DNA from: Deltaproteobacteria bacterium RBG_13_49_15
GTDB taxonomy: Bacteria > Desulfobacterota > Desulfobacteria > Desulfobacterales > UBA2156
Length of the DNA stretch: 5,222 nt
Reading direction: 5' to 3'
Assembly: GCA_001797695.1 (NCBI GenBank)
Contig: MGQD01000021.1
Coordinates: forward strand, 10,487-15,708
Below are positions 1 through 5,222 of this stretch, one piece after another. The stretch's first letter is position 1; each line of letters begins with the position of its first letter. Position numbers and translations under genes: made by a program. The notes below the pieces were generated by a model. It worked only from the letters and a program-made list of their open reading frames with translations, did not search any database and had not been told where the DNA came from.

Positions 1-1
1 A

Positions 2-394
2 TGGATCAATTTCACTATCGCACGATCTTTCGGAAAGCGATTCGTCGAAAAGCTCATCCCGAAAAAACAGATGGATCGACTAAATACCTTTGTCCGACAC
101 CAGGGGATTATCGTTTCTTTGATTTTTTTTATTTTTCCCGGTTTTCCCAAAGATTCGCTTTGTCTTCTTTTAGGATTGACGAGCATTCCGTTCAAGGCGT
201 TTATTATAATGGCCTCCTTTGGGAGGATGCCGGGGACATTGATGTTGAGCGTTCAGGGGGCGTTTTTGTATGATCAAATGTACGGCTTCCTCTTTCTGGT
301 AATCTGCATATGTCTGGCGGCTTCCCTACTGATGTATCGGTACAGGGATGAGGTCTACCGGTGGATCGAAAAGCTTAATAATGGATCCGGGTAA
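2..394 (+). CDS. TVP38/TMEM64-DedA (VTT domain) inner-membrane protein, C-terminal part, 5' end missing
   Basis: Partial gene: the reading frame is open from the first complete codon (base 2) and ends at TAA 392-394, giving 130 visible residues. Family signatures are clear. An amphipathic stretch ending in KLIPKK is followed by a hydrophobic segment and PGFPKD (visible residues 46-51). A second hydrophobic stretch runs into GRMPGT (74-79) and SVQGA, and a last membrane helix (about 95-112) ends in a positively charged tail. The paired PGxPxD and GRxPGT motifs are typical of VTT/SNARE-associated proteins, in which re-entrant loops carry conserved Pro and Arg/Asp residues. Members are linked to lipid scrambling or transport and to membrane homeostasis. 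The exact substrate cannot be read from this fragment. An ATG in this frame at 71 is internal, because the family-like sequence starts before it. The next gene lies 94 bp downstream on the same strand. Confidence 0.85.
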   Translation, partial: WINFTIARSFGKRFVEKLIPKKQMDRLNTFVRHQGIIVSLIFFIFPGFPKDSLCLLLGLTSIPFKAFIIMASFGRMPGTLMLSVQGAFLYDQMYGFLFLVICICLAASLLMYRYRDEVYRWIEKLNNGSG

Positions 395-419
395 ATCAGG
401 TTTTTTGGTAGGTAATATA

Positions 420-448
420 TTGACATTTACTAAAATTGATGCCAATAG
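420..448 (+). promoter_or_regulatory. Weak candidate sigma-70 promoter before the 375-residue gene
   Basis: A perfect TTGACA (420-425) is followed after 17 bases by CAATAG (443-448), which matches the -10 consensus poorly. It lies in the 94-bp gap between the VTT gene and the gene at 489, about 40 bases before that start. Only the -35 half is convincing. Read-through from the upstream gene is an equally good explanation. Confidence 0.25.
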
Positions 449-488
449 GGTTCAACGGGGATTCGGCTTTGACGGATCAATGAAGTGA

Positions 489-1616
489 ATGGAGGTCAAT
501 CTGACTCACTGGCGTTTTAGGGAAGAACTCAGTTTGGCATCCCGCCTGAGGCGGTCGTATTATGAAATCCTAAGGGACGATCTTGATCAGCTCATGATGC
601 ATCAGGCGCTGATTGAATCGTACACCAATTTTGTCGCCCAAAACATACCGTATCCGTTTGTTGAGCATAGGGAACTCAAGCCGCGAGGCCGGGTTCCGGA
701 TGTCGAATATGGATGTCAGAACGCTTTTTTAGTCCTTTTCATGGAAGATGCACTCCCGTCCGACCATAAGAAATACATCCGGTTTTTCGACGACAACAAG
801 ACGACCAAAACCAATCTGTTGCAATCCGAGGCGCTCCCGCTCTCCGGAGGATTCGACAGAACCCAGAAATACCTTGAATCGGCGCATTTTATAAATTTTT
901 TAAAATTGCTTCTCCCCATGGATTACGCTCTTTTGATTCAAAGGGATTCATCCAGCCGGGGGAAAAACAGATATCTGCTCTCCCATTTTCACGTGCGGAT
1001 TGATTGGCCGGTCACCGATGCCGCAGAAGATATGGCTTTGAGGTTGAGATATATCTCAAAGGATATCTATGAAAAGGGGGATAAATACGCGGAAGATGTT
1101 CAGAAGAAATTCTTTGAATACTATTCGTTTCCCGTAATGGTGGGTGGACGACGAACGGCAGCGGCCGTGGTTTCCCAATACATGATACGGTTCCCGTGCA
1201 TCACGACCGTGTATGCCGGGAGTTGCGAGTCCCGTGCATTGATCCGGATTTCGGAAAGGGGGGTTTCGAAGACGGTTCTGATCCGGCTTACGGAAAAGGA
1301 GTCGGAGCAGCTATGCTCCCAAAACAGAATATCGCTGAACTCTTTCCGGAAGAATTATATCATTGCCAGTGAGGCGGAAGGGTTGGTTTTCCTCTTTCAG
1401 ACATGCTATACACATACCAGCCATGCCAGGTCCGCCGAGGACGGAAAATTAAGGGAGATCAAACCGGAGCTCAACTGGATTCGGGTAGATTCCCAGCATA
1501 TCCTTCCCAAACCAGGCATCTGGAAACATCCTCCGCTTCCGTTAAACGTCATCTATTCCAAAATACTGGGGCCAAGCGAGGAAGAAGGGGCTGCTCTGTT
1601 TCTGGAAGGAACCTAG
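489..1616 (+). CDS. Uncharacterised soluble protein, 375 residues
   Basis: A complete open frame ending at TAG. I do not recognise the family and assign no function. No signal peptide, membrane helix or P-loop is visible. The N-terminal third is charged and probably helical (residues 9-50). The middle (70-215) is mixed, with SHFHVRIDWP at 165-174. Residues 216-310 contain GGRRTAAAVVSQY and a stretch that looks beta-rich. The end carries a Pro-rich segment (LPKPGIWKHPPLPL, 339-352). Five cysteines (76, 237, 246, 276, 306) show no CxxC spacing. ATG 489 is the most upstream possible start, because TGA 486-488 is in frame directly before it. Its Shine-Dalgarno sequence is poor (GAAG only 3 bases away), while a GGAGG lies just inside the gene at 491-495. 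Codon use resembles the neighbouring genes, and the long uninterrupted frame supports a real gene. It converges on argA. Confidence 0.75.
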   Translation: MEVNLTHWRFREELSLASRLRRSYYEILRDDLDQLMMHQALIESYTNFVAQNIPYPFVEHRELKPRGRVPDVEYGCQNAFLVLFMEDALPSDHKKYIRFFDDNKTTKTNLLQSEALPLSGGFDRTQKYLESAHFINFLKLLLPMDYALLIQRDSSSRGKNRYLLSHFHVRIDWPVTDAAEDMALRLRYISKDIYEKGDKYAEDVQKKFFEYYSFPVMVGGRRTAAAVVSQYMIRFPCITTVYAGSCESRALIRISERGVSKTVLIRLTEKESEQLCSQNRISLNSFRKNYIIASEAEGLVFLFQTCYTHTSHARSAEDGKLREIKPELNWIRVDSQHILPKPGIWKHPPLPLNVIYSKILGPSEEEGAALFLEGT

Positions 1617-1632
1617 CACGTAATACCAAGTC

Positions 1633-1757
1633 TACCCTGTTGTTGCAAAAGCCGAGGGCGCCCCAGATCCAAGGCGTCCAAGGGCGAAGCCGTAGTATTT
1701 TACTGCGAGTCCTTGGCAACGAAGGAGATGGGGCATCATCGGCTTTCCCTCAGGGTA
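1633..1757. repeat. 125-bp imperfect palindrome, probable dispersed or MITE-like repeat
   Basis: The element can fold end to end into one hairpin. Pairs from outside in are TACCCTG 1633-1639 with CAGGGTA 1751-1757, AAAGCCGA 1648-1655 with TCGGCTTT 1739-1746, GCCCC 1660-1664 with GGGGC 1730-1734, ATC 1667-1669 with GAT 1727-1729, CCAAGG 1678-1683 with CCTTGG 1711-1716, and CGTAGTA 1691-1697 with TACTGCG 1701-1707 (one G-T pair) around a TTT loop. That is 36 pairs with small internal loops. It sits between two converging genes, the usual place for palindromic intergenic elements, and begins 16 bases after the stop of the upstream gene. It is more G+C-rich than the A+T-rich sequence after it. 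No transposase is present, so if mobile it would be non-autonomous. As RNA it could protect or end transcripts from either side. Copy number cannot be seen here. Confidence 0.7.
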
Positions 1758-1893
1758 AAAAACATGACGAATTTTTTATTTGTTTTAGAAATCACCAAAA
1801 GTTTATTCGCGAACCATGCCTAAACGTATTCAAATGCCCTGTTATCATTCTTTTTTCTATAACCTTATCATGTTTTTTATGCAACTGCAGGGT
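1758..1893. other. A+T-rich tail of the convergent intergenic region
   Basis: No convincing gene is seen. The stretch is rich in T runs and contains TTATCAT twice (1842-1848 and 1865-1871), each followed within two bases by a run of six or more T. No stem followed by a T run, as in a standard intrinsic terminator, was found on either strand. The 3' end of argA transcripts would fall here or in the palindrome beyond. Confidence 0.5.
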
Positions 1894-2382
1894 CTAATCC
1901 GGATGGATGGCCTGCTCAATTTTATACATCATGGCGGTCTCATCACAATCCGGGAATTTCACGCACAGGATGCAATCCCCCCATATCTTGTAAGGGAGTT
2001 CCGAGCGATCAATTTTTTGAAAACCGAATTGCTCGAAAAACGCCGGCCGATAGGTCAGTGTAAATACTTTCCGGATTTTATAGGATTTGGCTTCGGCGAT
2101 GGCATTTAGAACCAATTGGGTCCCGACCCCTTTTTTCAATTGATCGGGATTTACTGCAAGTGATCGGATTTCGGCCAGATCTTCCCAGCAGAATTGAAGG
2201 GCGCAGCACCCGATGATCCGGTCGTCGGACGTGTCGGTAGCCACGGTGAAATCCCTTAAGTGGTCATAGAGCTGACTCAACGGCCGGGGGAGGAGATCCC
2301 CGCGGTTTCCGTATTCCTGCAACAGCCGGTGAATCGCTTTAATATCTTGAATAACGGCCTTTCTGAGCATCGGTTCCTTCAT
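1894..2382 (-). CDS. argA: GNAT-family amino-acid N-acetyltransferase, short-form N-acetylglutamate synthase
   Basis: Single-domain GNAT enzyme of 162 residues. The predicted reaction is acetyl-CoA plus L-glutamate to N-acetylglutamate, the first step of arginine synthesis, in the cytoplasm. Visible features are the early strand and helix (MLRKAVIQDIKAIHRLL), a central strand IIGCCALQF (57-65), EIRSLAVNPD (71-80), the acetyl-CoA loop KKGVGTQLV (83-91) and FFEQFGFQKI (115-124). A C-terminal cluster follows: WGDC, ILC, FPDCDE, with C137, C140 and C146. From memory, the tail with KxWxxCxxCxKFxxCDE marks the short synthases that lack the amino-acid-kinase domain of E. coli ArgA. Two starts are possible. 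ATG 2382 has AGAGG 7 bases upstream, inside a hairpin. ATG 2370 (residue 5) has AAGGA 4 bases upstream, and MLRKA is the usual way such proteins begin. It follows the PBP gene in the same direction after 116 bp. Substrate choice could differ from glutamate. Confidence 0.75.
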   Translation of the reverse strand: MKEPMLRKAVIQDIKAIHRLLQEYGNRGDLLPRPLSQLYDHLRDFTVATDTSDDRIIGCCALQFCWEDLAEIRSLAVNPDQLKKGVGTQLVLNAIAEAKSYKIRKVFTLTYRPAFFEQFGFQKIDRSELPYKIWGDCILCVKFPDCDETAMMYKIEQAIHPD

Positions 2383-2384
2383 TT

Positions 2385-2401
2385 ATGCGCCTCTGGCGCA
2401 T
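2385..2401 (-). promoter_or_regulatory. Perfect 7-bp hairpin directly upstream of argA
   Basis: ATGCGCC (2385-2391) and GGCGCAT (2395-2401) are exact inverted copies around a 3-base loop. On the argA strand the AGAGG that could serve the upstream start lies in the loop and 3' stem, so the folded RNA would hide it and leave the AAGGA of the second start free. No T run follows, so it is not a standard terminator. A regulatory or RNA-processing role is inference only. Confidence 0.4.
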
Positions 2402-2410
2402 TTCATTTTA

Positions 2411-2427
2411 GAGAAAAGGTTTTTCTC
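2411..2427. other. Perfect 7-bp A/T-rich inverted repeat in the PBP-argA gap
   Basis: GAGAAAA (2411-2417) and TTTTCTC (2421-2427) are exact inverted copies around GGT. A further A/T-rich pair, GTTATTT (2429-2435) and AAATAAC (2448-2454), lies beside it. Together with the hairpin at 2385-2401 this gives three small inverted repeats in 116 bp. It could be a protein-binding site or an RNA stem, and the composition alone makes such matches fairly likely. Confidence 0.3.
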
Positions 2428-2498
2428 CGTTATTTCGGGATTGAAAAAAATAACCTTGTATCTCAAAAAGCCGGATAAAATCAAGTGAAGCAAACCGG

Positions 2499-4466
2499 TC
2501 ATGAGTCGGAAGATTTGGCTTCTTTTCGAAAAAGGGCCTTGACGGCGCCCGGAACACCCTCGGATATGGTATGGCCGGTTTCCGGATCCATATAAACCAC
2601 GGAAACGTCCTCAGGGATATCAAAGAGCTCATCCGGTGTCTGCGCCAATGCCGCCTCCATAAAATCGATCCAGATGGGGAGTGCGGCACGGGAACCGGTT
2701 TCATCGTTTCCCAGAGGAACAGCCGAATCCTGTCCGACCCAGACTCCGGCGACGATGGAAGGAGAATACCCGATGAACAGGGCATCTTTGAAGTCATTTG
2801 TAGTTCCGGTCTTTCCAGCCAGCCGGCGTCCCAGGATTTTCGCTTTTTTCCCCGTCCCCTCTTCAATCACCGCCTGGAGCATATTGGTAATGATGGCGGC
2901 TCCGGATCTGGACATGACCTCTTTTCGCACCGAAGACATACTCCAGATCTCCTTTTGGTCGCTATCAAGGACTTTCGTCACGGAATACGGTTGAATCCAT
3001 TCTCCTCCGTTTGCAAATACCGCGTATGCGGCCGTGAGCTCCAAGAGTGAAACCTCCGATGTGCCGAGAGCCAGCGACAGATTCGGCGACAAAGGGGAGT
3101 CAATCCCCATCTGAGTCGCTAGTCGAATCACCGATGACGGCCCGAGTATTTCGGTGAGTTTTATCGTCGGAATGTTCTGGGAGAGGGAGAGCGCTTTTCT
3201 CAGAGGGATTTCACCCAAATACTCCTTGGAATAGTTATCCGGGCGCCACTCTTCACCATCTTTTTGGCCGTGATAGGAAACAGGTGCGTCGAGAATCAAA
3301 TGGTTCTGGGAAAATCCGTTTTCAACGGCGCACGCATACACAAAGGGCTTGAAAGCGGAACCAGGCTGCCTTTTTGCGGATATGGCTCGGTTATACGGGC
3401 TCTTAACGAAATCCTTTCCTCCCATCAACGCGAGAATAGCGCCGGATTTCACATCCAAGGCAATGAAGGCGCCCTGAGGGTCGGGATTTTTAATCCGGTT
3501 TTGTCTCATTCTCTCCGTAAGAGCCTGGAGTCCTTTAAGAAGCGCCGATTCGGCATGGATCTGCATTCCGGAGGAAAGGGTGGTATTGACGGTTAGGCCC
3601 CCCTTATACAGAAGCGATTCCCCGATCTCTTTTTCGAGGAGCTTTTTGATATGATCGACAAAGTACGGGGCGCTCAGGATATGAGGACGGGCGCCTTCCG
3701 GGAGAAGCGCCTCGCGGCTGGCGCTCGCATATTCTTTCTGGGAGATGATCCTGGTATCCAGCATCTGCTTTAAAACGGTGTTCCGGCGTTTTCGTCCCAG
3801 GTCGCGATTGATAAACGGTGAATAACGGGAAGGGGCTTTGGGCATTCCGGCAATCAGGGCGCATTGGGCAAGGTTTAATTCTTTGAGCGTTTTTCCAAAA
3901 TAGACGCGCGCAGCGGATTCAACGCCGTAAGCGCCGCTTCCGAAATAAACCTGGTTCAAATAGAGCTCCATGATCTCGTCCTTTGTAAAACGGCGTTCGA
4001 TCTGGAATGCCAGGATTGCCTCTTTGATCTTCCGTGCGACGGTTTTTTGTGGTGTTAAAAAAAGAGTTTTAGCCAGTTGTTGGGTGATGGTGCTTGCGCC
4101 TTCCACGAACTCGCCGGCAAAAAGATCCTTGACCAGGGCTCTTGCGATCCCTTTCACATCGATGCCGGTATGCTGGTAGAAGTTTCTGTCTTCAGTGGCG
4201 ATGATCGCCGATTTTAGGCGATCAGGGACCTCGGAGAGAGGCACCGGATTTCTCTTTTCCTGAAACAGTTCGGCAAGCAGGACCTCGTCCGAGCTGAATA
4301 TTCTTGTCACCGCAGAAGGCCTATATTCCTGGAGACTTCGTATTTGGGGAAAATCCGCTGTCAGCGCAAAAAAGGCGCCGATGCCGACCCCGCATGCAAC
4401 AGCGCCGATAATGATCGCAAAGATTGTGATGATCTTTCTTTTTACCGGGCTAAAAGGCATCCCCAT
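2499..4466 (-). CDS. mrcA: Bifunctional penicillin-binding protein 1A (peptidoglycan glycosyltransferase and transpeptidase)
   Basis: Class A PBP of 655 residues that polymerises lipid II into glycan strands and cross-links them on the outer face of the inner membrane. It has a short basic cytoplasmic tail, one membrane helix (about 11-34) and a GT51 domain. The GT51 motifs are TEDRNFYQHTGID (91-103, catalytic E92), GASTITQQ (123-130), RKIKEAILAFQIE (145-157, second Glu E149), ELYLNQVYFGSGAYG (167-181) and AGMPKAPSRYSP (206-217). The transpeptidase domain has SAFK (370-373, nucleophile S370), SQN (429-431) and KTGT (552-555). All key residues are present, so it should be active and beta-lactam sensitive. 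It is shorter than E. coli PBP1a (850 residues) and has little room for extra domains between the two catalytic ones. ATG 4466 has AAGGA only 2 bases away. ATG 4460 (residue 3) has the same AAGGA at 8 bases and is the better start. argA follows on the same strand. Confidence 0.95.
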   Translation of the reverse strand: MGMPFSPVKRKIITIFAIIIGAVACGVGIGAFFALTADFPQIRSLQEYRPSAVTRIFSSDEVLLAELFQEKRNPVPLSEVPDRLKSAIIATEDRNFYQHTGIDVKGIARALVKDLFAGEFVEGASTITQQLAKTLFLTPQKTVARKIKEAILAFQIERRFTKDEIMELYLNQVYFGSGAYGVESAARVYFGKTLKELNLAQCALIAGMPKAPSRYSPFINRDLGRKRRNTVLKQMLDTRIISQKEYASASREALLPEGARPHILSAPYFVDHIKKLLEKEIGESLLYKGGLTVNTTLSSGMQIHAESALLKGLQALTERMRQNRIKNPDPQGAFIALDVKSGAILALMGGKDFVKSPYNRAISAKRQPGSAFKPFVYACAVENGFSQNHLILDAPVSYHGQKDGEEWRPDNYSKEYLGEIPLRKALSLSQNIPTIKLTEILGPSSVIRLATQMGIDSPLSPNLSLALGTSEVSLLELTAAYAVFANGGEWIQPYSVTKVLDSDQKEIWSMSSVRKEVMSRSGAAIITNMLQAVIEEGTGKKAKILGRRLAGKTGTTNDFKDALFIGYSPSIVAGVWVGQDSAVPLGNDETGSRAALPIWIDFMEAALAQTPDELFDIPEDVSVVYMDPETGHTISEGVPGAVKALFRKEAKSSDS

Positions 4467-4468
4467 AT

Positions 4469-4473
4469 TCCTT
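4469..4473 (-). promoter_or_regulatory. Ribosome binding site of the PBP gene, favours start at 4460
   Basis: AAGGA on the minus strand lies 8 bases before ATG 4460 but only 2 bases before ATG 4466. The spacing favours the shorter protein, beginning MPFSPVKRK. The site partly overlaps the -35 box proposed for the divergent small gene. Confidence 0.55.
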
Positions 4474-4500
4474 GACTATTTAAAGTGGTACCGTTACAAA
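4472..4500 (+). promoter_or_regulatory. Sigma-70-like promoter of the small His-rich gene
   Basis: TTGACT (4472-4477, 5 of 6 consensus) and TACAAA (4495-4500, 4 of 6) are 17 bases apart, the optimal spacing. Transcription would start near 4507, about 25 bases before the ATG, giving a very short leader. It lies in the 66-bp gap shared with the divergent PBP gene. Confidence 0.5.
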
Positions 4501-4520
4501 TCGCATGAAATCGGTTTAAA

Positions 4521-4527
4521 AAGGAGG
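4521..4527 (+). promoter_or_regulatory. Consensus Shine-Dalgarno of the small gene
   Basis: AAGGAGG sits 5 bases before ATG 4533. It is the strongest ribosome binding site in the window. It supports this short gene as real, fixes its start, and suggests high expression. Confidence 0.85.
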
Positions 4528-4532
4528 TTTTC

Positions 4533-4802
4533 ATGACGCACCATCATCGCGATCGCCATTCTGTCGGATCTAATTTATCATTTGAAGAAAAATTGATCAA
4601 ACTTCTTGAGCATTGGATTCGCCATAACGATGAACATGCCAAGACCTACAATGAATGGGGAATAAAGGCAAATGAAAATAATCTAAAAAAGGTTGCCGAC
4701 CACCTGGAAGAGGCGGCGAAATTAATGATTCAGGCCGATCGGCAATTCAAGGAAGCACTAGATTATATGGTTGGACATAGGGATCCTAATCCCCCCCGAT
4801 GA
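4533..4802 (+). CDS. Small His-rich helical protein, 89 residues, possible metal binding
   Basis: Complete small gene with a perfect Shine-Dalgarno and a good promoter, so very probably expressed. The N-terminus is His-rich (H3, H4, H5, H9). Two long amphipathic helices are likely, roughly residues 16-44 and 48-79, rich in Glu, Lys and Ala and joined by a short turn with EN. The first helix carries LLEHWIRHNDEH, so H27, H31 and H35 fall at i, i+4 and i+8 on one face. H57 and H82 lie further on. There is no signal peptide, no membrane segment and no cysteine. The pattern FEEKLIKLLEHWIRHN with HAKTYNEW recalls small proteins I have met in Desulfobacterota and other anaerobes, but I cannot name the family with certainty. 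Metal binding or storage, perhaps nickel, cobalt or iron, is an inference from the His layout. It diverges from the PBP gene and lies 58 bp before a sensor gene, with which it may be cotranscribed. Confidence 0.8.
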   Translation: MTHHHRDRHSVGSNLSFEEKLIKLLEHWIRHNDEHAKTYNEWGIKANENNLKKVADHLEEAAKLMIQADRQFKEALDYMVGHRDPNPPR

Positions 4803-4860
4803 CATCAAACATCGAACTCAGCCCCCTGTCGGTTTCTGGGGCCTAGAAAACGGAAAAGCG

Positions 4861-5222
4861 ATGATCATGATCAAAACCTTAAAACAACGCCTTGCCCTTT
4901 TCTTAATTCTGCCGGTCGCACTCATTCTTTTTATTACCGGCTTTTTCGGATTTGTTTACGTGAAACAGATCATGCTTGACGAGTGGCGGGAATCGGCGGT
5001 GCTGAAGCTTCAAAGGGCTGCTCACCAGATCGATATGCGGCTGGGCAGGCCGATTGAATTGATGGAAATGTTCCAAAAAACGGTCGGTAGCCGGGAAAGG
5101 GTGCAGACCCGGGAATGGCTTCTGGATCAACTGAAAGAAATGGAAGGGGTTACCGAAGTCAACCTGAATTGGACGGAAGAACGCATCGAATCCCCTCTCA
5201 TGATGAGGCATGGACAAAAGAT
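4861..5222 (+). CDS. Membrane-anchored sensor protein, probably a histidine kinase, N-terminal part, 3' end missing
   Basis: The frame is open from ATG 4861 to the window edge, giving 120 visible residues. A short basic cytoplasmic tail (MIMIKTLKQR) is followed by one strong membrane helix (about 11-34). After it comes a charged, mostly helical region that would lie outside the membrane: LDEWRESAVLKLQRAAHQIDMRL (39-61), then REWLLDQLKEMEGVTEVNLNW (84-104). A single N-terminal helix followed by a sensory region is the usual architecture of two-component sensor kinases, and the wording resembles kinases of Desulfobacterota. The kinase core (HAMP, HisKA, HATPase) would lie beyond the edge and is not seen. 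A chemoreceptor or a diguanylate cyclase could begin the same way. ATG 4861 has GGAAAA just upstream (4852-4857) and is preferred over ATG 4867. Little else fits the 58-bp gap behind the small His-rich gene, so an operon is plausible. Confidence 0.65.
   Translation, partial: MIMIKTLKQRLALFLILPVALILFITGFFGFVYVKQIMLDEWRESAVLKLQRAAHQIDMRLGRPIELMEMFQKTVGSRERVQTREWLLDQLKEMEGVTEVNLNWTEERIESPLMMRHGQK

Noticed and set aside
1..273. Open frame beginning with ATG at base 1
   Set aside because: It overlaps the VTT-domain frame, which carries clear family motifs (PGFPKD, GRMPGT) and membrane helices. The frame-1 translation has no such features and is a shadow.
376..412. GGATCC and T-run after the VTT gene as a terminator
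   Set aside because: No stem of useful length precedes the T run at 401-406. The GGATCC palindrome is too short.
1403..1897. Plus-strand frame running from the 375-residue gene across the palindrome
   Set aside because: It overlaps the better frame at its start, reads through the palindromic repeat, and has a basic low-quality composition. There is no sign of a gene.
2464..2498. Possible intrinsic terminator after the PBP gene on the minus strand (CCGG pair followed by CTTTTT)
   Set aside because: The stem is only about 4-5 pairs with a loop near 20 bases, too weak to call.
2571..3050. Plus-strand open frames opposite the PBP gene (also 2674-2994 and 3264-3596)
   Set aside because: They lie antisense within a strongly conserved PBP1A gene, have arginine- and serine-rich random-like translations, and lack ribosome binding sites.
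4821..4842. GCCCC/GGGGC inverted repeat between the small gene and the sensor gene as a terminator
   Set aside because: Five pairs around a 12-base loop with no T run after it on the plus strand. It could weaken read-through but cannot be called a terminator.
4903..5217. Minus-strand frame opposite the sensor gene
   Set aside because: It is antisense to a frame with a start, ribosome binding site and membrane helix. Its Phe/His/Pro-rich translation is typical of a shadow.

Overview
The window is 5.2 kb of bacterial chromosome of moderate G+C. It holds six protein genes, two of them cut by the window edges. The gene set (short-type N-acetylglutamate synthase with a cysteine cluster, class A penicillin-binding protein, TVP38/DedA-type membrane protein, membrane sensor protein) fits a Gram-negative bacterium. 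The style of the proteins suggests Desulfobacterota (former Deltaproteobacteria). That placement is an inference from protein resemblance, not a proof.

Layout from left to right: (1) 2-394 (+), the C-terminal part of a TVP38/DedA (VTT-domain) inner-membrane protein. (2) 489-1616 (+), a soluble 375-residue protein I do not recognise. (3) 1617-1893, a gene-free stretch between converging genes, largely filled by a 125-bp imperfect palindrome at 1633-1757 that looks like a mobile or dispersed repeat. (4) 1894-2382 (-), a GNAT-family acetyltransferase best read as short-form ArgA, first step of arginine synthesis. (5) 2499-4466 (-), a complete bifunctional class A penicillin-binding protein (PBP1A type) with all glycosyltransferase and transpeptidase motifs. 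(6) 4533-4802 (+), a small His-rich helical protein with a good sigma-70-like promoter and a perfect Shine-Dalgarno sequence. (7) From 4861 (+), the N-terminus of a membrane-anchored sensor, probably a histidine kinase, running off the right edge.

The PBP gene and argA lie in the same direction with a 116-bp gap holding two perfect small hairpins, so they may or may not share a transcript. PBP and the small His-rich gene diverge from a 66-bp shared control region. The small gene and the sensor are codirectional, 58 bp apart, and could be one operon. No RNA gene, CRISPR array, insertion sequence with transposase or phage gene was seen. The points most worth a second look are the palindromic element, the unrecognised 375-residue protein, and the small protein with His residues spaced i, i+4, i+8 on a predicted helix beside a sensor gene.
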